Shown: piece after piece, positions 1 through 9,748 of the stretch
Position numbering within the stretch: the first letter of the stretch is position 1
Layout of the letters: every line of letters starts with the position of its first letter
From: Marinobacter sp. 2_MG-2023
Lineage (GTDB): Bacteria > Pseudomonadota > Gammaproteobacteria > Pseudomonadales > Oleiphilaceae
Length of the DNA: 64,000 nucleotides
Assembly (NCBI RefSeq): GCF_030546935.1
Contig: NZ_JAUOPH010000001.1
Location: 62,001-126,000, forward strand
Reading direction: 5' to 3'
Notes under the pieces: generated by a model
Seen by the model: the letters and a program-made list of their open reading frames with translations, nothing else
The model's database searches: none
What the model was told of the DNA's origin: nothing
Translations under genes and position numbers: made by a program

Positions 1-208
1 CCAGGATTGCGAGGTAACGGTCATTGAAGGCGGCGTGAAGGTGGTGTTTGATGAAGCCCAGCGCGCTGTCACGCCCGGACAATCTGTGGTTTTCTATATT
101 GATGACAATTGCCTGGGAGGCGGTGTGATCACGGAGACCTGGCGTGACGACGAACCTCTCCCGGCGCGCCTTTCTCACAATGATTCAACTCAGGAAGCCA
201 GCCAATGA
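1..208 (+). CDS. mnmA: tRNA-specific 2-thiouridylase MnmA, C-terminal end (5' truncated by window)
   Basis: Only the last 68 residues are present, read in the frame whose codons begin at position 2. They contain the segment [11 protein letters not shown] followed by CLGGGVI, typical of the C-terminal beta-barrel of MnmA. MnmA activates U34 of Lys, Glu and Gln tRNAs with ATP and inserts sulfur delivered by the Tus relay; a tusA gene lies at 17563-17802. The stop codon overlaps the hflD start by 4 bases (ATGA), so the two are translationally coupled. The nucleotide-binding and catalytic parts lie outside the window, so the identification rests on the C-terminus and the neighbour. Confidence 0.85.
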   Translation, partial: QDCEVTVIEGGVKVVFDEAQRAVTPGQSVVFYIDDNCLGGGVITETWRDDEPLPARLSHNDSTQEASQ

Positions 209-849
209 GCCGGTCGCTTCACGATCAGACGCTGGCTTTGGCGGGCGTATTCCAGGCTGCCAATCTGGTTCAGCAAATCGCCAACAACGGGCATTGCAAC
301 GAAACCAGCCTGGAGGCATGCCTGCGCTCGCTTTTTGCAACAAATCCTGCAACAACGCTCGACGTATACGGCGGCGAACTGACCGATGTGCGAGAAGGGT
401 TGGTTACGCTTTCAACGGTTATGAGCGAACAAAGCAAACAGCAGGATGTTGAGGTTCTGCGTTATGTGCTCAACCTGATTCACCTGGAATCGAAGCTCAA
501 CCGAAAAAGTGACATGATGGACGTAATCGGCAGCCGTATTGAACAGGCCAGGCACACCGCCAGCCACTTTGGTTATGTCCACACAAACCTGATCAGTAAC
601 CTGGCCTCTATTTACACGGATACCATCAGCACCTTCCGCTTACGTATTCAGGTGAGCGGTAACCCCTCCCTGCTCCAACGAGACGAGAATGCTGCGAAAG
701 TCAGGGCGCTCCTGCTGGCAGGTATTCGTTCGGCGGTGCTCTGGAGACAAAGCGGCGGTCGCCGTTGGCAACTGGTTATGTCACGCCGCAAGGTGATTCA
801 ACATGCGCGGGAACTTGCAGAGCAAGCGAACCGTTCATTCGATAAGTAA
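205..849 (+). CDS. hflD: high frequency lysogenization protein HflD homologue
   Basis: The 214-residue protein matches the usual HflD length (about 205-215). It begins [18 protein letters not shown], the N-terminal signature of the family, and has the VYGG motif near residue 55. HflD is an all-helical, membrane-associated cytosolic protein. In E. coli it influences lambda lysogeny through CII, but its housekeeping role is unclear. It almost always sits between mnmA and purB, as here. The start is the ATG overlapping the mnmA stop. Nothing unusual was seen. Confidence 0.88.
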   Translation: MSRSLHDQTLALAGVFQAANLVQQIANNGHCNETSLEACLRSLFATNPATTLDVYGGELTDVREGLVTLSTVMSEQSKQQDVEVLRYVLNLIHLESKLNRKSDMMDVIGSRIEQARHTASHFGYVHTNLISNLASIYTDTISTFRLRIQVSGNPSLLQRDENAAKVRALLLAGIRSAVLWRQSGGRRWQLVMSRRKVIQHARELAEQANRSFDK

Positions 850-920
850 TTGGTTGCCACTGATTCACCGGCGGCGCTGGTGTATTATGGTGCCTCCTTT
901 TTTCTGAACCGATTCTTTGA

Positions 921-2306
<1,386 letters not shown>

Positions 2307-2323
2307 ACCCAGGGAGCACAACA

Positions 2324-3475
2324 ATGCATATGCTTGGCGGACTTTCGCCTTCTGAATTTCTGAGGGACTACTGGCAAAAGAAACCCTTTGTCATCCGCCA
2401 GGCGTTTCCCGGATTTCAGTGCCCGGTCGACGCTGACGAACTGGCCGGCCTTGCTTGTGAAGAAGGCGTGGAATCACGCATCGTCATCGAAAACGATGAC
2501 GGCAAGCCCTGGCAGTTGCACAACGGGCCCTTCTCAGAAGAACGCTTCGGCCAACTACCCGACAAGGATTGGACCCTGCTGGTACAAGGGCTTGATCACT
2601 GGGTCCCCGAGGTCGCTGACCTGCTCGAACACTTCCGCTTCGTGCCCAACTGGCGCCTTGACGATATCATGGCAAGTTATGCGCCCAAGGGCGGCAGCGT
2701 AGGGCCCCATTACGACCAATATGATGTATTTCTGCTTCAGGCCCAGGGGCACAGACGCTGGACGTTTGGTGGCCGTTGCGACCAATCCTCGCCCCGCGTG
2801 GAGGGCACGCCATTGCGTATTCTCAGCAGCTGGGAAGGTGAAGAAACCGTTACTCTTGAGCCTGGCGATATGCTTTACCTGCCTCCGGGCATTGGCCACC
2901 ACGGCATAGCCGAAGACGATTGCATTACACTCTCGATAGGTTTTCGGGCGCCGACTATTGAGGACCTGCTTACCGGCTTCACCGACTTCCTGTGTAACCA
3001 ATCGGATGCCTCAGATCACATGAATGACCCGGACCTTCAGGTTCAGGACAACCCGGGCACGATTGCACCAGGCGTTATTGACCGCCTGCAATCCGTTCTG
3101 ACTGAAAAACTTGAAGATAAACGCCAGCTGGCGCTGTGGTTTGGCCAGTATGCAACCGCTCCTAAAAATATGGATGTTGTGGTGCCGGCGGATGAGCCTG
3201 CCTCAGATGAAGATTTTGCCGAGGCCATTCGGGCCGGCGAGCAACTACGGTGGAACGAAGGTTCCCGCTTTGCCTACCATGAACAGAACGACGTAACCGC
3301 CCTTTTTGCAGACGGTGAGCAGTTTCTGCTCAAAGGTGATGCTCGCCCGCTGGCTCCTCTGTTGTGCGCGGGAGCACGCATCGACATGGGCGCCCTGGCC
3401 CAGTTTGCCGGCGACCCGGCTCTGCTTGGCCTGCTAACAAACCTCTATAATCAGGGTTCAGTGTATTTCGAGTGA
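2324..3475 (+). CDS. roxA: JmjC-type 2-oxoglutarate oxygenase, ribosomal protein uL16 arginine hydroxylase (RoxA/YcfD)
   Basis: This 383-residue cupin protein resembles E. coli YcfD/RoxA, which hydroxylates an arginine of 50S protein L16 using Fe(II), O2 and 2-oxoglutarate. The iron triad is visible as H129 and D131 (motif GPHYDQYDVF) plus a distal His near residue 192 in LPPGIGHHG. The length and the C-terminal winged-helix-like part fit the family. A GGGAG site 7 bases before the ATG supports the start. It lies 17 bases after purB and 4 bases before the acetyltransferase, so all three are probably co-transcribed. The L16 substrate is inferred from the family. Confidence 0.87.
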   Translation: MHMLGGLSPSEFLRDYWQKKPFVIRQAFPGFQCPVDADELAGLACEEGVESRIVIENDDGKPWQLHNGPFSEERFGQLPDKDWTLLVQGLDHWVPEVADLLEHFRFVPNWRLDDIMASYAPKGGSVGPHYDQYDVFLLQAQGHRRWTFGGRCDQSSPRVEGTPLRILSSWEGEETVTLEPGDMLYLPPGIGHHGIAEDDCITLSIGFRAPTIEDLLTGFTDFLCNQSDASDHMNDPDLQVQDNPGTIAPGVIDRLQSVLTEKLEDKRQLALWFGQYATAPKNMDVVVPADEPASDEDFAEAIRAGEQLRWNEGSRFAYHEQNDVTALFADGEQFLLKGDARPLAPLLCAGARIDMGALAQFAGDPALLGLLTNLYNQGSVYFE

Positions 3476-3479
3476 TGCT

Positions 3480-4448
3480 ATGACGGTCCGGATTCGAAAA
3501 TACAGCTGGCAGCTTGCCCCGGGGCATATTCGGGATATCCGCCAGAAAGTGTTCGTTGAAGAGCAACGTGTTCCACCTGAGCTTGAATGGGACGATACAG
3601 ACGAAATTGCTGATCATTTTCTCGCAGTTATGCCAGACAATACGCCGGCTGGCGTAGCGCGGCTGTTCTCAACACTGAGCGAAACCGGCCACGTCGGGCG
3701 CATGGCCATACTGCCGGAATTCCGGGGACGGGGAATTGGTGAAGCCCTGCTCCAGCACCTGATAGCTGAATCTGCCGGGCAGTATCAGGAACTGAAACTT
3801 TCTGCCCAACAACATGCGGTCCCTTTCTACCAGCGCGCAGGGTTCCACATATGCTCAGAGGCCTATGATGACGCAGGCATACCTCACCTGGATATGCGCT
3901 GCCTTGCTCCCGCACTTATTGCACAGCAACCTGGTGGCAATAGACCCCGCCCAATGCTACTCGGCACCGACACCCAGCCCTGGCTGTTCGACAGTGAAAA
4001 CAGCATGCTCGAACTCATGGACTCCATGGTTGGCCAGGCTGGCCAGCGCCTATGGCTCTATGATCGCGTGCTGGACCATGATCGTTACGACCGCTACAGA
4101 TTCAGGGAGCTGATATCCAGCCTGGCACGGCGCCACAGGCTTAGCGAGGTTCGCTTGCTCATCCATGATGACCAGCCTCTGATCAAACGTCGCCACCAAT
4201 TGGTGGAACTGATGCGCCGCTTACCCAGCCGTATAGAGCTAAGGCTGGTCAATGGTGACTATCCCCATGAAGACCAGCCGTTCCTCATCGCAGACAGGGA
4301 AGGTGTTGTCTATCGACATGACTTCACTACCCCATCCGGGTTTGCCGGGTTTTCCGACAGCGGGCGCGTCAAGCTGCTGGCGGAAAACTTCCAGCGCATG
4401 TGGGACGCCGGGCGCCAATCCCTTGAGCTGCGCGAACTACCGCTCTGA
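3480..4448 (+). CDS. GNAT N-acetyltransferase fused to a phospholipase-D-like (DUF7931-type) domain
   Basis: Residues 1-145 form a GNAT acetyltransferase with the acetyl-CoA loop RGRGIGEALL and the typical FYQRAGF strand-turn. Residues 160-322 form a second domain (WLFDSENSMLELMDSM, then an arginine- and histidine-rich region) that looks like the PLD-fold tail found on related Pseudomonas proteins but lacks a clear HKD catalytic motif. The substrate is unknown. The fusion and the 4-base gap to roxA suggest a shared transcript with purB-roxA. The 3' end overlaps the convergent LysR gene by 12 bases. The acetyltransferase call is firm; the role of the second domain is not. Confidence 0.75.
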   Translation: MTVRIRKYSWQLAPGHIRDIRQKVFVEEQRVPPELEWDDTDEIADHFLAVMPDNTPAGVARLFSTLSETGHVGRMAILPEFRGRGIGEALLQHLIAESAGQYQELKLSAQQHAVPFYQRAGFHICSEAYDDAGIPHLDMRCLAPALIAQQPGGNRPRPMLLGTDTQPWLFDSENSMLELMDSMVGQAGQRLWLYDRVLDHDRYDRYRFRELISSLARRHRLSEVRLLIHDDQPLIKRRHQLVELMRRLPSRIELRLVNGDYPHEDQPFLIADREGVVYRHDFTTPSGFAGFSDSGRVKLLAENFQRMWDAGRQSLELRELPL

Positions 4449-5447
4449 CGGATGCTTCAACGGGGCGCTTTCAGGTTCGAAGCGAGCCCCGAAAGGTGCA
4501 AATTCTTCATCCACCTCTTCCGCAACGTCTGAAATCAACCGGCGTAGCCACTGATGGTCAGCGTTGTGCTGTAACAAAGGGCTCCAGGCCATTTTAAGCT
4601 CGAAAGGCGGGATATCGAAGGGCGGGATCTTTACTACCAGGTTAGTGTTATCTTTTTGCAGCCAGGCCGCCCGGGATGGAAGCGTAGCTATCAGGTCGTG
4701 CTGCTCCGCCAGCAACATAGCCGACTGATAATGCCGGGTAAACACCGAGATCTGCCGCTTGCTTCCCATTTTCGACAAAGCTTCATCAACCCAACCCAGG
4801 CGTTGAACGTCTTTCGGATTTACCCCTACACCGACACCAAATCCGGTTTTACTAACCCAGATATGGCTGGCATCAAGGTAAGTATCCAGTGTGAAAGGCT
4901 CCTTCAGTATTGGATTTCGGGCATTCATCAGACAGGCGAAATATTCGGTCCAGAGCGTTTTTTGGTGAAACGATTGGGGAATCTTGTCGAACCGGTTGAT
5001 CGCCATATCAAGGCGCCCTTGCTCAACATCCAGAAAACTCACATCGCTCGGAGTCAGTACATCCAGCGTGACGTGTGGCGCCTCCTGGCGAATCCGCCTC
5101 AAAACCCTGGGCATAAGACAGGATTCAGCATAATCACTGGCCATGATACGAAATACCCGTTGGCTCTCCAGTGCTGCAAACGGCGTCTTCTCCTGCACTG
5201 CTTGCTCAATATCCGAGAGGATACCTCTGACCATGGGCTGCAGTTCACGCGCTCGTTCTGTTGCTGTCATGCCCTCGCTCGTGCGCACCAGTAAAGGGTC
5301 ACTGAACAGGTCCCGCAAACGTCGCAAACTATTACTCATGGCGGGCTGGGTAATGCCAAGATGGTTTGCTGCTTTGGTGACATTGCGCTCCCTGAGCAAC
5401 ACGTCCAGGTACACAAGAAGGTTGAGGTCGATACGGGAGATATCCAT
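4437..5447 (-). CDS. LysR-family transcriptional regulator
   Basis: The 336-residue protein begins MDISRIDLNLLVYLDVLLRE with a winged helix-turn-helix at about residues 5-63 (NVTKAANHLGITQPAMSNSL). A LysR substrate-binding domain follows at about 90-300. The ATG at 5447 is preferred over an in-frame TTG at 5459 because GGAG lies 6 bases upstream of it. Its subgroup looks like the NodD/LeuO branch rather than CysB. LysR genes often control a divergent neighbour, so the 245-bp AT-rich gap towards the gene at 5692 is the natural place for its operator. The ligand cannot be told from sequence. Confidence 0.88.
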   Translation of the reverse strand: MDISRIDLNLLVYLDVLLRERNVTKAANHLGITQPAMSNSLRRLRDLFSDPLLVRTSEGMTATERARELQPMVRGILSDIEQAVQEKTPFAALESQRVFRIMASDYAESCLMPRVLRRIRQEAPHVTLDVLTPSDVSFLDVEQGRLDMAINRFDKIPQSFHQKTLWTEYFACLMNARNPILKEPFTLDTYLDASHIWVSKTGFGVGVGVNPKDVQRLGWVDEALSKMGSKRQISVFTRHYQSAMLLAEQHDLIATLPSRAAWLQKDNTNLVVKIPPFDIPPFELKMAWSPLLQHNADHQWLRRLISDVAEEVDEEFAPFGARFEPESAPLKHPSER

Positions 5448-5691
5448 GAACAACTCCAAAGCTGGCTAAAAGCAATCAGGCGGTCGCAACCCGAGCGCCC
5501 ATTCACCAAAACAATATACAGAATAACATTGATTCACAAAATAAATATAATAAGCGGATCTTTCACATTTGATTTCAGCTTCAATGTCAAATTTCTGCTA
5601 ACCTTTCTGACAGTTGCCGGATGTATCGGCATATCAGGTCGGAGCCCTGAACCAGGCATGACTCGCCTAAAAGCCGGAGCATTACCCAAAC

Positions 5692-6465
5692 ATGAATGCC
5701 ATAACCATTGTCCTTGTCCTGTCGGCCATCGTTGTGATTTCGATCATCGTTCTTGTGATCAGTCAAATGCGCGAGAAAGCCAGGATCGAGCGTATTCGAA
5801 AAACAACGGCGCTTGAGGACAGCTACAAAAGATGCAACCGACTGCTCTCTGAGTTGCCAGGGCAATATCTCACATCAGATCTCAAGCTGTTACTGCTCAA
5901 GCGTATGGAAGATGTCTGCAATGAACTTGCGGCGCTTAAATCCGGGCTTCCGACCGAGCAATGGCGCGAAGCGATAACACAGAGGAAAATCCTGATTAAG
6001 GAAAACCGGGATGAAGTACCGCCGGTAAGGATCGACTCTCCGGAAAAATCCGCATACGTCAAAGAGCTACTGCGAAATCTGTTCAAGATGATCGAAGCCA
6101 TGCACAAAGGTGGCCGGATAGACGGTGCAACTGCCAAGAAAAATCTGAAGCATGTACTGTTTCTGGTCCATAAAACGCACGCAGACCTTCACGTTTTTCA
6201 GGCCCGCGACCAGATTCGCCAGAATCAGATACGAAAAGCCATACACTCCTACCATCTTGCCAGCACCGAAATGGGTAAGTCCCGGGACAACCCACTTGCC
6301 ATGAGAGCCGTCAAGAGTTTCCGCACCCGGATAAAAGAACTGGAAGCGGCGAGCGCAGGTGGCGACGCCAGCGCATCCGTAGAACCCCAGTCAAACATGG
6401 ACAAACAGTGGGACAGCTTTCTTCACGAGCAAGACTGGAAGAAAAAAGCCGACTACGACGACTGA
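5692..6465 (+). CDS. membrane-anchored helical protein of unknown function
   Basis: I do not recognise this 257-residue protein. It has one N-terminal membrane segment (residues about 3-25, MNAITIVLVLSAIVVISIIV) followed by charged, predicted helical sequence with Arg/Lys-rich stretches. There is no cysteine pair or enzyme motif. The orientation is probably N-out with a cytoplasmic body, since positive charges follow the membrane helix. It lies 53 bases upstream of the hybrid histidine kinase and may share its transcript. The acidic tail ends KKKADYDD. Confidence 0.6.
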   Translation: MNAITIVLVLSAIVVISIIVLVISQMREKARIERIRKTTALEDSYKRCNRLLSELPGQYLTSDLKLLLLKRMEDVCNELAALKSGLPTEQWREAITQRKILIKENRDEVPPVRIDSPEKSAYVKELLRNLFKMIEAMHKGGRIDGATAKKNLKHVLFLVHKTHADLHVFQARDQIRQNQIRKAIHSYHLASTEMGKSRDNPLAMRAVKSFRTRIKELEAASAGGDASASVEPQSNMDKQWDSFLHEQDWKKKADYDD

Positions 6466-6518
6466 ATTCGTAAGTCCGGCAGATCATCAGCTACCCGCAA
6501 ACAGGGACAGTAACACCA

Positions 6519-8555
6519 GTGACCAGAGGCTTCAGACACCGGCTTTCCTACCGGCTCACCCGCGACACCGTGCTGATCGCAATGCTTTTAGGGCTGGTGC
6601 TCAACGTCATACAGATCACCCTGGACTATTTTAGCGCCCGCGAATCCATGGAAGAAGACATCCAGGCGCTGATTGAAATCAGCCACAGTCCGGCCTCCCA
6701 GATTGCCTACAACATTGATGTACGCCTCGCTGAAGAGCTGCTCGACGGCCTTCTCCGGCACCCGGCCACCATCGACGCCAGAATTGTCGATAGTGAAAAC
6801 AGCACTATGGCAGCGGCCAGCAAGAGCAGTCCGGATTCGCCCTATCGCTGGATCAGCGACAAACTGTTGGGCTCAAGCAGGGTCTTCAGCCGGGAACTTC
6901 GTGTCTCTCAGCTAAACAACCTACCTCTGGGTCAGCTTGTAGTGACGATTGACACTTTCCATTATGGCCTGCAGTTCCTGCAACGAGCGACTTACACTGT
7001 GGTGAGCGGGCTCTTGAAAAGCCTCATTCTTTCCGCTTCGCTACTGGGTATTTTCTACCTGATCCTTACCCGACCAATGCTCAGCGTTATAGGTGCATTG
7101 AACGAGGTCAAAGCCAGATCCCCGGAAAAAATCCGCTTGCCGATTCCTGCCGGCCATAAGCAGGACGAGATCGGCACAATGGTTGAGATCATCAATCAGC
7201 ATCTCGAAACCGTAGATTTCACTCTGGCCCAACTCCGTGTAGCGGAAACGGCCATGAAAAACTACTCCAGCGAACTGGAGCATGAAGTCGAAAGTCGAAC
7301 ACGGGAAATATCGGAGAAAAACCAGGCTCTGCAACGGGGCAACCGGGCTCTGGTAAAAGCCAAAGAAGACGCCATGCGCAGAGCCAGGGCCCGGGCCAAC
7401 TTTCTGGCCAGCATGAGCCACGAAATACGCACACCATTGAACGGCGTACTTGGCATGCTGGGGCTTATTCTGGAGAGCGAACAGGACTCCGCCAAGCGCC
7501 ACCGCCTGCAGATCGCACTCTCTGCCGGTGAAAGCCTGCTCGGAATACTCAACGACATTCTGGACATCTCCAAAGTTGAGGCTGGAAAGCTCAAGCTGGA
7601 GAACATTCCCTTTGATATGCATGGGCTGATTGAAGAGTGCGCCATGCTGCATACCCAGCAAGCACGCAAGAAAGGAATCGATCTGATTGCAGAAACAGAA
7701 CCGGGCTTTCCGCTTAGTTTTCTCGGCGACCCGACCCGTATTCGTCAGATACTGAACAACCTGCTGAGCAACTCCATCAAGTTTACCGATTCGGGGAGTG
7801 TGAGCATCAACGCTCGCTATTCAGCAGGTGTGCTGACCCTCGATGTGAGCGATACCGGCATAGGTATGAGCAAAGAAGGCCTTCGCCGTATATTTTCTCC
7901 TTTTACCCAGGCCGATACGCAAACCACACGGCTATACGGAGGCACCGGATTGGGCCTGACGCTGTGCCGCCAGCTCATTGAGCGTATGCATGGTGAAATA
8001 GATGTGGAGTCAAAGGAACACGAGGGAACCCGGTTCACCGTCACTCTGCCCTTGCCGGTCTACAGCAATTTGTCCACCGGAGGGTCTCAAGAGGATTTTC
8101 AACCGAACTACCTGCGGCTTTCCGGACTGGCTGAACTTCATGGCAGCACAGAAACATCAGCAGAACCACCCCAGCATTCGCTAAAAATACTGGTAGTCGA
8201 AGACAACGAAGTGAACCAGATGGTCGCAAGCACTTTGCTGAAGAAAATGGGGCATCGTGCTGACGTAGCCGATAACGGTCAGTTGGCGATTGAGGCTCTG
8301 GAGCAACAACACTACGATCTGGTGCTTATGGACTGCCAGATGCCGGTAATGGACGGCTTTGAAACAACGCGAGAGATTCGCAAAAAACCGGAGTGGCGTG
8401 CCCTGCCTGTGATAGCCGTTACCGCCAATGTAATGCAAGGCGACAGGGATGACTGTCTTGCCTGCGGGATGAACGACTATATTACAAAGCCATATAACCG
8501 TAGCCAACTGAACGCCGTCATTATGCGCTGGGCACCGCCTCCTGAGCCTCAATAG
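6519..8555 (+). CDS. hybrid sensor histidine kinase, SagS-like
   Basis: The 678-residue protein has membrane helices at about 17-36 and 162-185 flanking a periplasmic sensor domain. A HAMP-like/coiled-coil linker follows to about 290, then HisKA with the phospho-acceptor H301 in FLASMSHEIRTPLNG. Next are HATPase_c with DVSDTGIGM and GGTGLGL, and a C-terminal receiver with D605 in LVLMDCQMPVMDG. No Hpt domain is present, so phosphate must pass to a separate protein. The start is a GTG, since no better ATG lies upstream. The neighbours ohrR/ospR, gpx, alaA and htpX match, from memory, the region around P. aeruginosa SagS (PA2824), a biofilm-switch sensor; orthology is inferred from that. Confidence 0.85.
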   Translation: MTRGFRHRLSYRLTRDTVLIAMLLGLVLNVIQITLDYFSARESMEEDIQALIEISHSPASQIAYNIDVRLAEELLDGLLRHPATIDARIVDSENSTMAAASKSSPDSPYRWISDKLLGSSRVFSRELRVSQLNNLPLGQLVVTIDTFHYGLQFLQRATYTVVSGLLKSLILSASLLGIFYLILTRPMLSVIGALNEVKARSPEKIRLPIPAGHKQDEIGTMVEIINQHLETVDFTLAQLRVAETAMKNYSSELEHEVESRTREISEKNQALQRGNRALVKAKEDAMRRARARANFLASMSHEIRTPLNGVLGMLGLILESEQDSAKRHRLQIALSAGESLLGILNDILDISKVEAGKLKLENIPFDMHGLIEECAMLHTQQARKKGIDLIAETEPGFPLSFLGDPTRIRQILNNLLSNSIKFTDSGSVSINARYSAGVLTLDVSDTGIGMSKEGLRRIFSPFTQADTQTTRLYGGTGLGLTLCRQLIERMHGEIDVESKEHEGTRFTVTLPLPVYSNLSTGGSQEDFQPNYLRLSGLAELHGSTETSAEPPQHSLKILVVEDNEVNQMVASTLLKKMGHRADVADNGQLAIEALEQQHYDLVLMDCQMPVMDGFETTREIRKKPEWRALPVIAVTANVMQGDRDDCLACGMNDYITKPYNRSQLNAVIMRWAPPPEPQ

Positions 8556-8982
8556 CCCTTAGTACTGCATTAAGCTCATCCCTCAGCGCCAGCAACCGTT
8601 CGGGCGCAACGTCCAGACCACAGAGTAGCTTCTGTGGCACCTGTGCAGCATGAGCCCTCAGGTCAACGCCCTGCCCGGTCAATGATATGGTCACCACACG
8701 TTCGTCATCGACACTGCGCTCCCTGAGGATAAGCCCTCGCAAAGCCAGGCGTTTCAGCAGAGGAGTAAGCGTACCCGAATCCAGCCGCAGGCGCGCTCCA
8801 AGGTCAGAAACCCGCGTTACCTGACCTGCTCGGGCTCGCTCCCAGAGAACAAGCATGACAAGGTACTGCGGGTAGGTCAGATCCAGCTCTGCAAGCAACG
8901 GGCGATACCGCGACGTAATCGCCCGGTTGGCGGCGTACAGACTGAAACAGATCTGGTTATCCAGTGCGAGGATGTCGTCCAC
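8521..8982 (-). CDS. MarR-family thiol-based peroxide regulator (OhrR/OspR type)
   Basis: The 153-residue protein starts with MDDILALDNQICFSLYAANR; C12 sits where OhrR proteins carry the peroxide-sensing cysteine. A winged helix-turn-helix (RVSDLGARLRLDSGTLTPLL) spans about residues 55-100. Oxidation of that cysteine releases OhrR from DNA in characterised members. The start is a GTG only 3 bases after the gpx stop, so the regulator is co-transcribed with its likely target. Its 3' end overlaps the convergent kinase gene by 35 bases. In P. aeruginosa I recall OspR beside gpx (PA2825-PA2826), giving the OspR alternative name. Confidence 0.86.
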   Translation of the reverse strand: MDDILALDNQICFSLYAANRAITSRYRPLLAELDLTYPQYLVMLVLWERARAGQVTRVSDLGARLRLDSGTLTPLLKRLALRGLILRERSVDDERVVTISLTGQGVDLRAHAAQVPQKLLCGLDVAPERLLALRDELNAVLRAIEAQEAVPSA

Positions 8983-8985
8983 AAG

Positions 8986-9477
8986 TCAGCTCACTAGCAG
9001 CTTTTCAATATCTGCCTTGATGCTTTCAGGCTTGGTCGTTGGTGGATACCGACGCACTACCGTGCCATCGCGTCCGATCAGGAATTTGGTGAAATTCCAC
9101 TTTACCTTCTCTGACCCCATAAGCCCTTTCGCCTCTGCCTTCAGAAACTTGAACAGAGGATGCGCACTTTCTCCGTTGACATCGACCTTTGAGAACATAG
9201 GAAAATCCACGCCGTAGTTCAGACTGCAAAACTGGCTGATGGCATCCTCGTCAGCAGGGTCCTGATTCATGAACTGGTTACAGGGGAACCCCAGAACCTC
9301 AAAGCCTCGCTCCCCGAGCTCTGCATGCAACGACTGAAGACCCTCAAACTGAGGCGTAAAACCGCATTTGCTGGCTGTATTCACGACCAGCAGCACCTTG
9401 CCCTGATAGTCGGCCATCTTCTTCTCGTTGCCCTTGATGTCTCGAACCGTAAAATCATAAACCGAGTTACCAGCCAC
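8986..9477 (-). CDS. glutathione peroxidase family protein (cysteine type)
   Basis: The 163-residue protein is a thiol GPx that reduces organic hydroperoxides, using thioredoxin or glutathione. Catalytic residues are visible: C38 in NTASKCGFTPQ, Q68 in FPCNQF and the W127-N128 pair in VKWNFTKFL. An additional cysteine at 84 (SQFCSLNYG) may be the resolving residue. It is the first gene of a gpx-ohrR unit. The 271-bp gap upstream (9478-9748), shared with divergent alaA, contains AT-rich half sites such as TTAAATTGCGCACAA that could bind OhrR, but no clean palindrome was found. Confidence 0.93.
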   Translation of the reverse strand: MAGNSVYDFTVRDIKGNEKKMADYQGKVLLVVNTASKCGFTPQFEGLQSLHAELGERGFEVLGFPCNQFMNQDPADEDAISQFCSLNYGVDFPMFSKVDVNGESAHPLFKFLKAEAKGLMGSEKVKWNFTKFLIGRDGTVVRRYPPTTKPESIKADIEKLLVS

Positions 9478-9748
9478 AGGCTTCTCCTAAAAAAGTTAAA
9501 TACATGCCCGCAACAGGCAGGATTTTAAGCGCACACACTTAAATTGCGCACAACCTATTCAGAGAGTGTACACGACTATCGGCACATGCAATTGTTTTGT
9601 CGAGTATTAATTTATGGAATATAGAGCTACCTCGCCATAATTGATCACAATTCCTCTGTTGCCGTTGGCCCTGCCTCCGCTAGAATAGTGGTTTGCCTGA
9701 ATCGCAGGCGCCTGTTTTACGTTTACCGACTGAGGAAGCCCGGGTCTT

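Noticed and set aside
4656-5294. 212-codon plus-strand open frame
   Set aside because: It lies wholly antisense to the LysR regulator, whose domain structure is clear.
9478-9748. OhrR operator between gpx and alaA
   Set aside because: AT-rich half-site-like pieces are present but no convincing inverted repeat, so it was not listed as a site.
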